DNA from: Mycobacterium sp. 852002-50816_SCH5313054-b
GTDB lineage: Bacteria > Actinomycetota > Actinomycetes > Mycobacteriales > Mycobacteriaceae
DNA: 64,000 nucleotides
Assembly: GCF_001667185.1 (NCBI RefSeq)
Contig: NZ_LZIC01000071.1
Coordinates: 1 to 64,000 of the forward strand
Direction of reading: 5' to 3'
Shown here: piece after piece, positions 54,546-64,000 of the stretch
Layout: each line of letters begins with the position of its first letter
How positions within the stretch are numbered: the first letter of the stretch is position 1
Notes under the pieces: model-generated
What the model was told of the DNA's origin: nothing
What the model saw: the letters and a program-made list of their open reading frames with translations, nothing else
Databases searched by the model: none
Translations under genes and position numbers: made by a program

Positions 54546-54977
54546 ATGAGCAGCACTATTTGGATCGTGATCGCCGTGATCGTGGCGGTCCTGGTGATCG
54601 CCGCCGTGATCTTCGCGGCGAACAGAGCGACGCGTCGCCGCCGGCAGCGGCAGGCCGAAGAGATTCGCCAACAGGCCACCGTCGCGTCGTCGCGGGTCGA
54701 ACGGCGGCAAGCGCTCGCCGACGAGACGGCCGCCAAGGCGCGTGCGGCGCAGGCCGAGGCCGAAGCCAAGGCGGCCGAAGCCGCAAGGCTGCAGGAACGA
54801 GCCGCCAGTCACCACAGCGACGCGGCGACATCCCGCGAGCAACTCGAGGATCAGTTGAAGCGCGCCGACAGCCTCGACCCGAACGTCAGGGAAACAGATG
54901 AGACGGCCGGGGAGGCGTCGCACGAGCCAGTGGCCGACGCGGAATCCGCTCGACCTCGCCGGCCCGCATCAGGCTAA
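54546..54977 (+). CDS. Single-pass membrane protein with coiled coil
   Basis: A 143-residue protein: an N-terminal membrane helix (TIWIVIAVIVAVLVIAAVIFAA, residues 4-25), a basic stop (NRATRRRRQRQ), then a charged Ala/Glu/Lys-rich coiled coil (about 35-105) and an acidic Pro-rich tail. Topology would place the coil in the cytoplasm. No catalytic motif. It lies 100 bp after the kinase-kelch gene on the same strand, so it could be a substrate or partner, but that is only inferred. Confidence 0.65.
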   Translation: MSSTIWIVIAVIVAVLVIAAVIFAANRATRRRRQRQAEEIRQQATVASSRVERRQALADETAAKARAAQAEAEAKAAEAARLQERAASHHSDAATSREQLEDQLKRADSLDPNVRETDETAGEASHEPVADAESARPRRPASG

Positions 54978-54984
54978 AGACCCG

Positions 54985-55031
54985 GGCACACCCGATGGCC
55001 CGCCCCCCTCAAGCGGGCCATCGGGTGTGCC
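54985..55031. terminator. Bidirectional hairpin terminator
   Basis: Perfect 19-bp stem GGCACACCCGATGGCCCGC (54985-55003) and GCGGGCCATCGGGTGTGCC (55013-55031) with a 9-nt loop, between the stop codons of two convergent genes. No T-run, as common in mycobacteria. Confidence 0.85.
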
Positions 55032-55033
55032 TC

Positions 55034-55900
55034 TCACACGAGCTGCAACGCGCCTTCCCGGCATCGGCGGGCGATCTGTTGCTCGCGCGCGTACAACATG
55101 CCGTAGCTGAAACCGTTCTCGCCCACCGTCGTGCCCGCCGTCAACGCCATCTGCCGAAGCGCCTCGGTGGCGACGACGGTGTCCTGGTGGTCACCGAGCA
55201 GGCCTTGAATCTTCTTGTAGTGCTTGATGGTTCGCTTGGCGCGCTTATCCAGTGGCTTGCGCAGTTCGGCGGCGTAGCGAGCGCGCTTGGCGGCCTTGCG
55301 CGCCTTGTGCAGCATTACGTCGTCACCGGAGTCGAGCGCCGCGACCAGCCGCCGATCCGCCTTGCGTTGCGCCCCCCGGGCCCGCTTGCGCAGCGCCTTG
55401 GCGGAGAGCCGTTGGCCGATGGGCGGTTCGTCGCGCCACCGGCGCAGCGCCGCCTGCAGCCGGTGGTAGCGGTCGGAGTCCATCGCCTCGCTCAGCCGGG
55501 CGCGGGCCGGCAGCTCGACTGCCCGCAGATCGCTGCGGATCCGCGAGCGGACGGGACCGAGAATCAGCTCCTCGGGCATCGCGTCCAGGGCCGCGGCGAA
55601 CCGGCGCCTTTGAACCTGACAGTCGCGGACGTCGCCGAGCAGTCCCGCATACCACTTCAGTTCGCGATCCAGGTCGCCCGTGTCGCCGTCGAGGAGCTTG
55701 GCGAAGACGCGCAGCGTGCTGCGGAATCGCCGGGTCGCGACGCGGGTGTCGTGAATGGTGTCCGGGTTTTCCCCGTGGCGCAGCTCGGAGTCGCCCTTCT
55801 CTATCTGATCGACCTGAGCGTTGAGGTAGTCGATCAACGCCCGTGTCGCCGGTGAGCGCATGACACCACGCATTCCCGCAAGTGCGCGGCTGCCAAACAT
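55034..55900 (-). CDS. CHAD domain protein (polyphosphate-associated)
   Basis: A 288-residue all-helical CHAD protein, rich in Arg, Lys and conserved His: NPDTIHDTRVATRRFRSTLRVF, LLGDVRDCQVQRRRFAAAL, MLHKARKAAKRARYAAEL, KKIQGLLGDHQDTVVATEAL. CHAD domains bind polyphosphate granules through a basic surface. It lacks a CYTH (triphosphatase) domain. It starts 24 bp after the hsaB stop on the same strand, so it may be read through from the KstR-controlled hsaADCB operon, in the place nat holds in M. tuberculosis. Confidence 0.85.
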   Translation of the reverse strand: MFGSRALAGMRGVMRSPATRALIDYLNAQVDQIEKGDSELRHGENPDTIHDTRVATRRFRSTLRVFAKLLDGDTGDLDRELKWYAGLLGDVRDCQVQRRRFAAALDAMPEELILGPVRSRIRSDLRAVELPARARLSEAMDSDRYHRLQAALRRWRDEPPIGQRLSAKALRKRARGAQRKADRRLVAALDSGDDVMLHKARKAAKRARYAAELRKPLDKRAKRTIKHYKKIQGLLGDHQDTVVATEALRQMALTAGTTVGENGFSYGMLYAREQQIARRCREGALQLV

Positions 55901-55924
55901 GGGCTCGCCGCCGCGCGCGAGGTA

Positions 55925-56488
55925 CTACAGCCAGGTGTCCTGAGTGGTCGTCGTGAGGAACGCCTCCAGGTCGTCGCGCCACTGAGCCGGCGTGGTCTTG
56001 TCGGGCTCGATGCCGGTGTAGTCACCGCGATAGAACAGCAGCGGCCGCGGCTTGATCTTGGGGGCTTCGGACAGCGATTGGACCGCACCGAACACCACGA
56101 AGTGGTCCCCGCCGTCGTGCACGGACGCCACGGTGCAATCGATGTAGGCGAGCGAGCGGTCGATGATCGGTGAACCCAATTCCGATGGGTGCCAGTCTAT
56201 TCCGGCGAATTTGTCGGGCTCCTTGGACCCGAACCGGGCCGACACGTCCTGCTGCTGCTCGGTCAGCACGTTGACGCAGAACCGGCCGGTTGCCTCGATG
56301 GCCTTCCACGACCGCGAGACTTTGGTGGGGCAGAACAGCACCAGCGGGGGGTCCAGCGACAGCGCGGCAAAAGACTGGCAGGCAAAGCCGATCGGGACGT
56401 CGTCGTGCACGGTGGTGATGATGGTGATCCCGGTGCAGAACTGACCCAGCACCTGCCGGAAGGCTCGCGCATCGATCTGTGCCGACAT
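55925..56488 (-). CDS. hsaB: Flavin reductase of the HsaAB monooxygenase
   Basis: A 187-residue flavin reductase-like protein (IDARAFRQVLGQFCTGITIITTVHDDVPIGFACQSFAALSLDPPLVLFC, then SWKAIEATGRFCVNVL). It uses NADH to supply reduced flavin to HsaA. The gene follows hsaC by 13 bp in the hsaADCB operon. Confidence 0.95.
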   Translation of the reverse strand: MSAQIDARAFRQVLGQFCTGITIITTVHDDVPIGFACQSFAALSLDPPLVLFCPTKVSRSWKAIEATGRFCVNVLTEQQQDVSARFGSKEPDKFAGIDWHPSELGSPIIDRSLAYIDCTVASVHDGGDHFVVFGAVQSLSEAPKIKPRPLLFYRGDYTGIEPDKTTPAQWRDDLEAFLTTTTQDTWL

Positions 56489-56501
56489 GGTTGGTCTCCG
56501 G

Positions 56502-58279
<1,778 letters not shown>

Positions 58280-59464
58280 CTAGACCATGGTGTCGCCAGG
58301 CGGCAACCCGAATTCGTTGTTCCCGAAGATCACGTAGGCACGCTCGGGGTCGTTGGCCGCGTGCACCCGCCCGGCGTGCGCGTCGCGCCAGAACCGTTGC
58401 ACCGGTTGGTCGTTGGCCAGCGCGGTGGCGCCGGACGCCTCGAACAAGCGGTCGACCGCGGAGATCGACCGGCCGGTGGCGCGCACCTGGTCGCGGCGGG
58501 CGCGGGCGCGCAGTTCGAACGGGATCTCCTTGCCGGCGGACAGCAGCGCGTACTCGTCGGCGACGTTGCCGCTCAGCTGCCGCCACGCGGCGTCGATGTC
58601 GCTGGCCGCCTCGGCGATGCGGACCTTGGCGAACGGGTCGTCCTTGGCCTTCTCGCCGGCGAACGCCGCCCGCACCCGCTTGCCCTGGTGCTCCACGTGC
58701 GCGTCGTACGCGCCGTAGGCCATGCCGACGATCGGCGCCGAGATGGTGGTGGGATGCATGGTGCCCCACGGCATCTTGTACACCGCGGCGGTGTTGGTCT
58801 CGTAGCCGCCCGCGGTGCCGTCGTTCATCGCCTTGTAGGACAGGAACCGGTGCCGGGGCACGAAGACGTCCTTGACGACCAGCGTGTTGCTGCCGGTGCC
58901 GCGCAGGCCCACCACGTGCCACACGTCGTCGATGCGGTACTCGCTGCGGGGGATGAGGAAGCTGCCGAAGTCAACCGGCCGGCCGTCCTTGATCACCGGG
59001 CCGCCCACGAACGTCCACGAGGCGTGGTCGCAGCCCGACGACCAGTTCCACGAGCCGTTCACCAGGTAGCCGCCGTCGGTCACGACGCCGGCGCCCATCG
59101 GGGCGTACGACGACGAGATGCGGGTCTTGGGGTCGTCGCTCCAGACGTCCTCCTGGGCCTGCTGGTCGAACAGCGCCAGGTGCCAGTTGTGCACGCCGAT
59201 GATCGAGCTCACCCACCCGGTGGACCCGCAGGCGCTGGCCAGTCGCCGGACGGCCTCGTAGAACAGCGTGGGGTCGCACTGCAGCCCGCCCCACTGCTCG
59301 GGCTGCAAGAGGGTGAAGAACCCGACGTCCTCGAGCTCCTGGACGGTCTGGTCGGGCAGCCTGCGCAGATCCTCTGTCGCCTGGGCGCGCTCCCGGATCT
59401 TCGGAAGTAGATCGTCGATCCCAGCCAACACCGACTGCGCATCGCGCTGTTGAATGGACGTCAC
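58280..59464 (-). CDS. hsaA: 3-HSA hydroxylase, oxygenase component
   Basis: A 394-residue flavin-dependent monooxygenase of the acyl-CoA-dehydrogenase fold (DLLPKIRERAQATEDLRRLPDQTVQEL; GVVTDGGYLVNGSWNWSSGCDHASW; ASGATALANDQPVQRFWRDAHAGRVHA). It hydroxylates 3-HSA at C4 with flavin from HsaB. First gene of the hsaADCB operon, divergent from kshB with a near-consensus KstR site 41 bp upstream. Confidence 0.96.
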   Translation of the reverse strand: MTSIQQRDAQSVLAGIDDLLPKIRERAQATEDLRRLPDQTVQELEDVGFFTLLQPEQWGGLQCDPTLFYEAVRRLASACGSTGWVSSIIGVHNWHLALFDQQAQEDVWSDDPKTRISSSYAPMGAGVVTDGGYLVNGSWNWSSGCDHASWTFVGGPVIKDGRPVDFGSFLIPRSEYRIDDVWHVVGLRGTGSNTLVVKDVFVPRHRFLSYKAMNDGTAGGYETNTAAVYKMPWGTMHPTTISAPIVGMAYGAYDAHVEHQGKRVRAAFAGEKAKDDPFAKVRIAEAASDIDAAWRQLSGNVADEYALLSAGKEIPFELRARARRDQVRATGRSISAVDRLFEASGATALANDQPVQRFWRDAHAGRVHAANDPERAYVIFGNNEFGLPPGDTMV

Positions 59465-59505
59465 GTAAGTTTGCCTCCCCGGGAGTGCGGACTTACCCAG
59501 AAGAC

Positions 59506-59519
59506 TAGAACACGTTCCG
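59506..59519. promoter_or_regulatory. Near-consensus KstR site upstream of hsaA
   Basis: TAGAACACGTTCCG matches seven of the eight fixed positions of TnnAACnnGTTnnA; the last A is G. It lies 41 bp before the hsaA start. A full match stands 54 bp away on the kshB side. Confidence 0.6.
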
Positions 59520-59573
59520 ATTTGTGTCGAGCAGGGTATTCCTGCGGCTGGTAGCGATACGAATCCGCTTTTC

Positions 59574-59587
59574 TATAACATGTTCTA
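59574..59587. promoter_or_regulatory. KstR operator upstream of kshB
   Basis: TATAACATGTTCTA matches all eight fixed positions and ends 26 bp before the proposed kshB start. Confidence 0.85.
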
Positions 59588-59613
59588 GTTGCCAGGAAAG
59601 GAAGGGACGGGTC

Positions 59614-60708
59614 TTGACGGAAGCGGATCTGGACCAAGCACCCGACGAGCCGCTCGGCGACCACGTCCTCGAACTATTGATCGCCGAGGTCGTCTCCGAA
59701 ACCGAGGAGGCGCGATCGCTGGTGTTCGCGGTGCCGGATGCGCCCGGCGATCCGGACATCCCGCCGGAGCGGCTCCGGTACGCCCCGGGGCAGTTCCTGA
59801 CGTTGCGCGTGCCCAGCGAGCGCACCGGCTCGGTCGCGCGGTGCTACTCGCTGTGCAGCTCGCCGTTCACCGACGATGCGCTGACCGTCACGGTGAAGCG
59901 GACCGCGGACGGCTACGCGTCGAACTGGCTGTGCGAACACGCCCACGCGGGCATGCGCATCCACGTGCTGGCGCCCTCGGGCAACTTCGTGCCCAAGACC
60001 CTCGACGACGACTTTCTGCTGATGGCGGCCGGCAGCGGGATCACGCCGATCATGTCGATCTGCAAGTCGGCGCTCGCCGAGGGCAGCGGGCAGGTGACGC
60101 TGGTCTATGCCAACCGCGACGACCGGTCGGTGATCTTCGCCGACGCGCTGCGCGAGCTGTCCGCGAAGTATCCCGACCGGCTCACGGTGGTGCACTGGCT
60201 GGAATCGCTGCAGGGATTGCCCAGCGCGACCGCCCTGGCCAAGCTCGCGTCGCCCTTCACCGATCGGCCGGTGTTCATCTGCGGCCCGGGCCCCTTCATG
60301 GAAGCGGCGCGGGTTGCGCTGAACGGGCTGGAAGTGCCTGCGGCACAGGTGCATATCGAGGTGTTCAAGTCGCTGGAGTCGGATCCGTTCGCGGCGGTGA
60401 AGATCGAGGACACCGCCGAGGGAGACCAGCCGCCGGCCACGGCGGTGGTGGAGCTGGACGGCGAAACACACACCGTGTCGTGGCCACGCAACGCCAAGCT
60501 GCTCGACGTGCTGCTCGCGAAGGGTTTGGATGCGCCGTTCTCGTGCCGGGAGGGACATTGCGGGGCGTGTGCCTGCACCCTGCGCACCGGCAAGGTCAGC
60601 ATGGAAGTCAACGACGTCCTGGAGCAGCAGGATCTCGACGACGGCGTGATTTTGGCCTGTCAATCTCACCCGGAATCTGATTCGGTAGAAGTCACCTACG
60701 ACGAGTAG
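59614..60708 (+). CDS. kshB: 3-ketosteroid 9-alpha-hydroxylase, reductase component
   Basis: A 364-residue reductase with an FAD domain (YAPGQFLTLRVP, VARCYSLCSSP), an NAD domain (LLMAAGSGITPIMSICKSAL, VFICGPGPFMEAA) and a C-terminal plant-type [2Fe-2S] domain (FSCREGHCGACACTLRTG plus a later Cys in ILACQSH). It feeds electrons to KshA. The start is TTG at 59614: GGAAGG lies 8 bp upstream, and the protein then begins (M)TEADLD like KshB of relatives; the frame is open to 59524 but crosses the KstR operator. Confidence 0.94.
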   Translation: MTEADLDQAPDEPLGDHVLELLIAEVVSETEEARSLVFAVPDAPGDPDIPPERLRYAPGQFLTLRVPSERTGSVARCYSLCSSPFTDDALTVTVKRTADGYASNWLCEHAHAGMRIHVLAPSGNFVPKTLDDDFLLMAAGSGITPIMSICKSALAEGSGQVTLVYANRDDRSVIFADALRELSAKYPDRLTVVHWLESLQGLPSATALAKLASPFTDRPVFICGPGPFMEAARVALNGLEVPAAQVHIEVFKSLESDPFAAVKIEDTAEGDQPPATAVVELDGETHTVSWPRNAKLLDVLLAKGLDAPFSCREGHCGACACTLRTGKVSMEVNDVLEQQDLDDGVILACQSHPESDSVEVTYDE

Positions 60709-60736
60709 TCGCGTAGCGAACCGGAAGGGGGCGCCA

Positions 60737-61270
60737 ATGAAGCGGCTATTGCCGGGATTTGCGGCCGTCGGAGCCGTGCTGGCGCTGCTGCCGAGTCCGG
60801 TCGCTGCGGCGGCGAGCAACACCGCCACCACCCTGTTCCCGCTGGACGGCCCCAACCAGCTGGAGACCCACGCCTTCCTCAATTGCTTCAAGGCCGACGG
60901 CCACTGCGACTTCACCGTCGGGGCCGACATGCTCACCCCCGACGGCGCGACCGGCTTCCCACCGGGCCTGTGGGCTCGCCAAACGACCGAGATTCGATCG
61001 CCTAATCGGCTGGCCTACCTGGACACCCACGCCAGCGGCCAGTACGAGCGGGTCCACAAGGCGATGGGATCCGACGAGATCACCACCGTGTACTTCGGTG
61101 AGGGACCGCCGGACAAGTACCAGACGAGCGGGCGCATCGACTCGACCGACTGGCAGACGGGCCAGCCCAAGACCGACATCAACGTGATCGCCTGCACGCA
61201 CATCCAGGTGGTCTACGGCGGCGTCAACATCACCTCGCCGAGCACCTGCGCGCAGACGACGTTCTCTTAG
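60737..61270 (+). CDS. Secreted conserved hypothetical protein (Rv3572-like)
   Basis: A 177-residue protein with a clear signal peptide (MKRLLPGFAAVGAVLALLPSPVAAA, cleavage near residue 25). The mature part has cysteines in LNCFKADGHCDF and two more near the C-terminus (ACTHIQ and STCAQTT), likely two disulfides. No known domain. It follows kshB by 28 bp with GGAAGGGGG as ribosome site and is likely cotranscribed. Length and place match Rv3572. Confidence 0.8.
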   Translation: MKRLLPGFAAVGAVLALLPSPVAAAASNTATTLFPLDGPNQLETHAFLNCFKADGHCDFTVGADMLTPDGATGFPPGLWARQTTEIRSPNRLAYLDTHASGQYERVHKAMGSDEITTVYFGEGPPDKYQTSGRIDSTDWQTGQPKTDINVIACTHIQVVYGGVNITSPSTCAQTTFS

Positions 61271-61333
61271 CGCCGAGCCGGTAAATATGCACACGAAGTG
61301 CGAGTGATGCCATGCAAAATTGCAGGCTCGGCG
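61271..61333. repeat. Hairpin repeat, copy 5, downstream of DUF559 gene 2
   Basis: A 63-bp element with perfect 9-bp arms CGCCGAGCC (61271-61279) and GGCTCGGCG (61325-61333), and inner stems GCAC-ACGAA-GTGC (61289-61301) and TGCAA-AA-TTGCA (61313-61324). It starts directly after the stop codon of the secreted protein gene. Copy 6 at 62246 has the same orientation and 54 of 63 identical bases. Confidence 0.8.
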
Positions 61334-61337
61334 GGAG

Positions 61338-62213
61338 TCATCCCGCCAACGGGACGATGACCGTTCCGCCGGATCGCCAACCCCGAGCAAGCAGGGCCCG
61401 CCGGACGCGGTCGATGACATCCGCGGGCTTGTCCTCGGCGATCACGCGAATGACGATCCAGCCCAATTCCGCGAGCTTTCGCAGTCGCCAGTGGTCCTTC
61501 ACGAACTGACGCCGATCGCTGCGGTGTTGGTCGCCGTCATACTCCGCAGCCACGCCGAACTCCGGCCAGCCCATGTCGAGCATGGCCAGGGCCCAGTAGC
61601 CCTCGACCACCGGAATCTGGGTGATCGGCGTGGGCAAGCCCGCGTCGATGAGCAAGAGCCGCAACCAGGTCTCCTTCGGCGACGCCGCACCGCCGTCGAC
61701 GAGCCGTAAGACGGACCGCAGCCGTCGCACCCCGCGCGCGGCGGGGTGTCGTTCGGCAAGCAGCAGCACCTCCTCCGCGGCATACGGGGTCGCCCGCATC
61801 AGCGCGTCGAGGCGCGCGACCGCCTGCCCCCGCGGCAGGTGCCGACCCAAGTCGTACGCCGTTCGTACAGCAGTGGTGACCGGCAATCCCGCGACGCGGG
61901 CGATTTCGTCGTCCGCCAGCTGCTGCTCACGCGCGACTATCCCGCGCGGCGGGCGCGTGTTCGACCAGACCAACTCGATGGGGATATCGGCGTCGACCCA
62001 CCGAGCGCCATGCAACGCCGACGCCGCAACGCCTGACACGATCGCGCCGCGCCGCGACCACAACCATGCGCCTTCGGTCCTCTGCCTCAGCGAAAGCTGT
62101 TGACCTCTAGTGGCATACACGCCTGGGTAGATCCGCTGATACCAGCGTCGCAGCTCGTGCCGCGTCACAACTCCCCGCGCAACGGCTTCGCTAGCGATCA
62201 ACACCCCGGCCAT
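61338..62213 (-). CDS. DUF559/Vsr-like endonuclease-fold protein with AbiEi-type N-terminus (copy 2)
   Basis: A 291-residue paralog of the protein at 34 kb. N-terminal winged-helix part: VLIASEAVARGVVTRHELRRWYQRIYPGVYATRG; C-terminal nuclease-like part: FGVAAEYDGDQHRSDRRQFVKDHWRLRKLAELGWIVIRVIAED, with the E-x-D, H and distal R/D pattern of DUF559. ATG at 62213 aligns with the start of copy 1; a GTG at 62243 would add ten unrelated residues. The gene is bounded by hairpins 4 bp after its stop and 32 bp before its start. In M. tuberculosis Rv3572 and fadE34 are neighbours, so this gene is an insertion. Confidence 0.8.
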   Translation of the reverse strand: MAGVLIASEAVARGVVTRHELRRWYQRIYPGVYATRGQQLSLRQRTEGAWLWSRRGAIVSGVAASALHGARWVDADIPIELVWSNTRPPRGIVAREQQLADDEIARVAGLPVTTAVRTAYDLGRHLPRGQAVARLDALMRATPYAAEEVLLLAERHPAARGVRRLRSVLRLVDGGAASPKETWLRLLLIDAGLPTPITQIPVVEGYWALAMLDMGWPEFGVAAEYDGDQHRSDRRQFVKDHWRLRKLAELGWIVIRVIAEDKPADVIDRVRRALLARGWRSGGTVIVPLAG

Positions 62214-62245
62214 GGGCCGAATAGTGCCCCACGGCACCGACACGT

Positions 62246-62308
62246 CGCCGAGCCGGTAAATCCGCAGACAAAGTGCGAGTAAGGGCCTGCAAAATTACAG
62301 GCTCGGCG
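62246..62308. repeat. Hairpin repeat, copy 6, upstream of DUF559 gene 2
   Basis: A 63-bp element with arms CGCCGAGCC (62246-62254) and GGCTCGGCG (62300-62308), direct-repeat partner of copy 5 (same length, nine substitutions, all between the arms). It ends 14 bp from the stop of the convergent fadE34. Confidence 0.8.
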
Positions 62309-62322
62309 AATGCGTTGCGCCG

Positions 62323-64000
62323 CTAGCGCGGCAGGCCGAGAAGCCGCTCGGCGGCAACGGTGAGCAGGATCTGCTCGGTGCCACCGGCGATGGTGAGGCA
62401 CCGGGTGTTGAGGAAGTCGAAGACCGCTTGGTTGTGGACGAGCCCGCCGCCCTCGCAGACGTCCATCGCGTATTCGGCGAGAGCCTGCCGGTAGCGGACG
62501 CCGATCAGCTTGCGCACGCTGGACTGCGCGCCGGGGTCCTGGCCGCCCACAGCCAGTTGCGCGATGCGCTGGTCCAGCAGCGCGCCCGTCTGGGCGATGG
62601 CGATCAGCCGCCCCAGCCGGTCTTGCTGCGCGGCGTCGAGGTCCAGCTCGGCCAGCACCCGCAGCAGCTCCTCCATCGGGTTGCCCAGCGCGGTGCCGGT
62701 GGCCATCGCGACCCGCTCGTTGGCCAGCGTGGTCCGCGCCAGCCGCCAGCCGTCGTTCACCGTGCCAACCACCATCTCGTCGGGGACGAACACGTTGTCC
62801 AGGAAGACCTCGTTGAACAGTGAGTCACCGGTGATCTCGCGCAGCGGCCGGATCTCGATGCCCGGTGATTTCATGTCCACCAGGAAGTAGGTGATGCCCT
62901 TGTGCTTCGGGGCGTCGGGATCGGTACGCGCGAGGCACACGCCCCAGCGCGCCTTGTGCGCGGCGGACGTCCACACCTTCTGCCCGGTGAGCAGCCAGCC
63001 GCCGTCACCCCGCACCGCCTTGGTCCGCAGCGACGCCAGGTCGGACCCGGCGCCGGGCTCGGAAAACAGCTGACACCAAAGGAATTCGCCGCGCAGCGTG
63101 GCGGGCACGAACTGTTCGATCTGGTCGGGCGTCCCATGCTCGAGGATGGTCGGCGCCGCCCACCAGCCGATCACCAGGTCCGGCCGCGCCACCCCGGCCG
63201 CGGCCATTTCCTGATCGATCAGCAACTGCTCGGCGGGTGACGCGTTGCGCCCGTACGGCGGCCGCCAGTGCGGGGCCTGCAGCCCGGCCTCGGCCAGGGC
63301 GGCCTGGCGCCCCGCCTCGGGCAGCGCGGCGACCTCGGCGACCGCCGCCGCGATCTCCGGGCGCAGGCCCTCCACCTCCGAAAGGTCGATACCCAGGCGG
63401 CGGCGCACCCCCGCCTGGGTCAGGGCGGTGATGCGGCGCAACCACCGTTCGGTGCCGCCGAGAAACCGGCCGATGGCGTGGGCCCGGCGCAGGTACAGGT
63501 GCGCGTCGTGCTCCCAGGTGCAGCCGATGCCGCCGAGCACCTGGATGCAATCCTTGACGTTCGCCTTGACGGCGGCGATGCAGATTCCCGCGGCCAACGC
63601 GGCCGCGATCGAAAACTGGTCCGCATCGGGATCCGCGGCGGCGCGCGCGGCGTCGGCGGCGGCTACCTCGGCCTGCTCGGCGCGGCAGAGCATCTCGGCG
63701 CACAGGTGTTTGACGGCCTGGAAGCTGCCGATCGGCTTGCCGAACTGCTCGCGCACCTTGGCGTAGGCGACCGCGGTGTCCAGCGACCACCGGGTGATGC
63801 CGGCCGCCTCGGCCGCCAGCACGGTCGCGGCCAATTCCTCGACCCGCTGCGCCGACTCCCCGATCACGGTGACCGGCGCCGACGTCAGCACCACCCGGGC
63901 CAACGGCCGGGAGAAGTCGGCGGCGCGCAGCGGCTCGACCTGCACGCCCTCGCCGTCGGTGTCGACGAGCAGCCACTTCCCGTCAGCGGGCAAAAGTACG
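62323..64000 (-). CDS. fadE34: Acyl-CoA dehydrogenase FadE34, partial (N-terminus outside window)
   Basis: At least 558 residues are visible and the frame is open to the end of the window; the full family length is about 710. FadE34 is a fused double acyl-CoA dehydrogenase: the visible first part ends in TAVAYAKVREQFGKPIGSFQAVKHLCAEML and GGIGCTWEHDAHLYLRRAHAIG, and the second is a complete dehydrogenase (LFSEPGAGSDLASLRTKAV; WLLTGQKVWTSAAHKARWG; IAGGTEQILLTVAAERLLGLPR). It desaturates the five-carbon side-chain CoA ester 3-oxo-chol-4-en-24-oyl-CoA. Also called ChsE3. Confidence 0.93.
   Translation of the reverse strand, partial: VLLPADGKWLLVDTDGEGVQVEPLRAADFSRPLARVVLTSAPVTVIGESAQRVEELAATVLAAEAAGITRWSLDTAVAYAKVREQFGKPIGSFQAVKHLCAEMLCRAEQAEVAAADAARAAADPDADQFSIAAALAAGICIAAVKANVKDCIQVLGGIGCTWEHDAHLYLRRAHAIGRFLGGTERWLRRITALTQAGVRRRLGIDLSEVEGLRPEIAAAVAEVAALPEAGRQAALAEAGLQAPHWRPPYGRNASPAEQLLIDQEMAAAGVARPDLVIGWWAAPTILEHGTPDQIEQFVPATLRGEFLWCQLFSEPGAGSDLASLRTKAVRGDGGWLLTGQKVWTSAAHKARWGVCLARTDPDAPKHKGITYFLVDMKSPGIEIRPLREITGDSLFNEVFLDNVFVPDEMVVGTVNDGWRLARTTLANERVAMATGTALGNPMEELLRVLAELDLDAAQQDRLGRLIAIAQTGALLDQRIAQLAVGGQDPGAQSSVRKLIGVRYRQALAEYAMDVCEGGGLVHNQAVFDFLNTRCLTIAGGTEQILLTVAAERLLGLPR

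Noticed and set aside
61271-62308. Classical insertion sequence
   Set aside because: The flanking elements are direct, not inverted, repeats; no DDE transposase and no target-site duplication were seen.

Overview
The window is high-GC DNA from a slow-growing Mycobacterium. Support comes from a PE_PGRS tail, three PPE genes (two of them MPTR type), many F420/FadE/PPE-type families, and gene order that follows the M. tuberculosis segment Rv3525c-Rv3573c almost gene for gene. Locus-tag equivalences are from memory of that genome, not from a search. PE_PGRS and PPE-MPTR genes suggest a species of the M. tuberculosis/M. kansasii/M. marinum side of the genus, but I cannot name it. No tRNA, rRNA, IS element or CRISPR array was seen.

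The backbone is the cholesterol catabolic region. KstR-regulated parts: kshA (1.1 kb), a sulfotransferase/SDR/hypothetical operon (5.4-8.4 kb), hsaEGF and kstD-hsd4B (10.3-15.7 kb), the side-chain operon cyp125-chsE1-chsE2-chsH2-chsH1-ltp2 (18.6-24.5 kb), fadA5-ddn (24.7-27.2 kb), and hsaADCB/kshB (55.9-60.7 kb). KstR2-regulated parts: echA20-ipdABC, two SDRs, fadA6-kstR2, ipdF-fadE30 and fadD3-fadE31-32-33-aspB (27.2-48.4 kb). I read six KstR-type sites (TnnAACnnGTTnnA; one degenerate) and three KstR2-type sites (AnCAAGnnCTTGnT). Together these genes shorten the sterol side chain (Cyp125, FadA5, ChsE1/E2, ChsH1/H2, Ltp2, FadE34), open rings A/B (KstD, KshAB, HsaA-G) and degrade the C/D-ring remnant HIP (FadD3, FadE30-33, IpdA-F, EchA20, FadA6).

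Between these blocks lie lineage-specific inserts: a cobalt-type nitrile hydratase operon with a divergent TetR gene and two copies of one operator (2.7-5.4 kb); a PPE gene next to a hemophore-family gene (8.5-10.1 kb); a patatin/cyclic-nucleotide-binding protein followed by an FHA-nucleotide cyclase (15.8-18.6 kb); a SatD protein with a membrane partner (32.6-34.0 kb); tandem PPE-MPTR genes (37.1-40.6 kb); a FadD32-like acyl-AMP ligase (48.4-50.2 kb); and a membrane Ser/Thr kinase with a 12-motif kelch sensor plus a CHAD protein, which separate nat from the hsa operon (51.3-55.9 kb).

The most unusual structure is a family of 60-64-bp nested hairpins, typically bounded by CGCCGA...TCGGCG. Six copies are present (about 27.14, 32.44, 33.96, 34.92, 61.27 and 62.25 kb). 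Two pairs bracket the two DUF559 (Vsr-like nuclease) genes of the window, so that hairpin-gene-hairpin units of about 1.0 kb recur at two unlinked sites. This is the best candidate here for an undescribed mobile or selfish unit.
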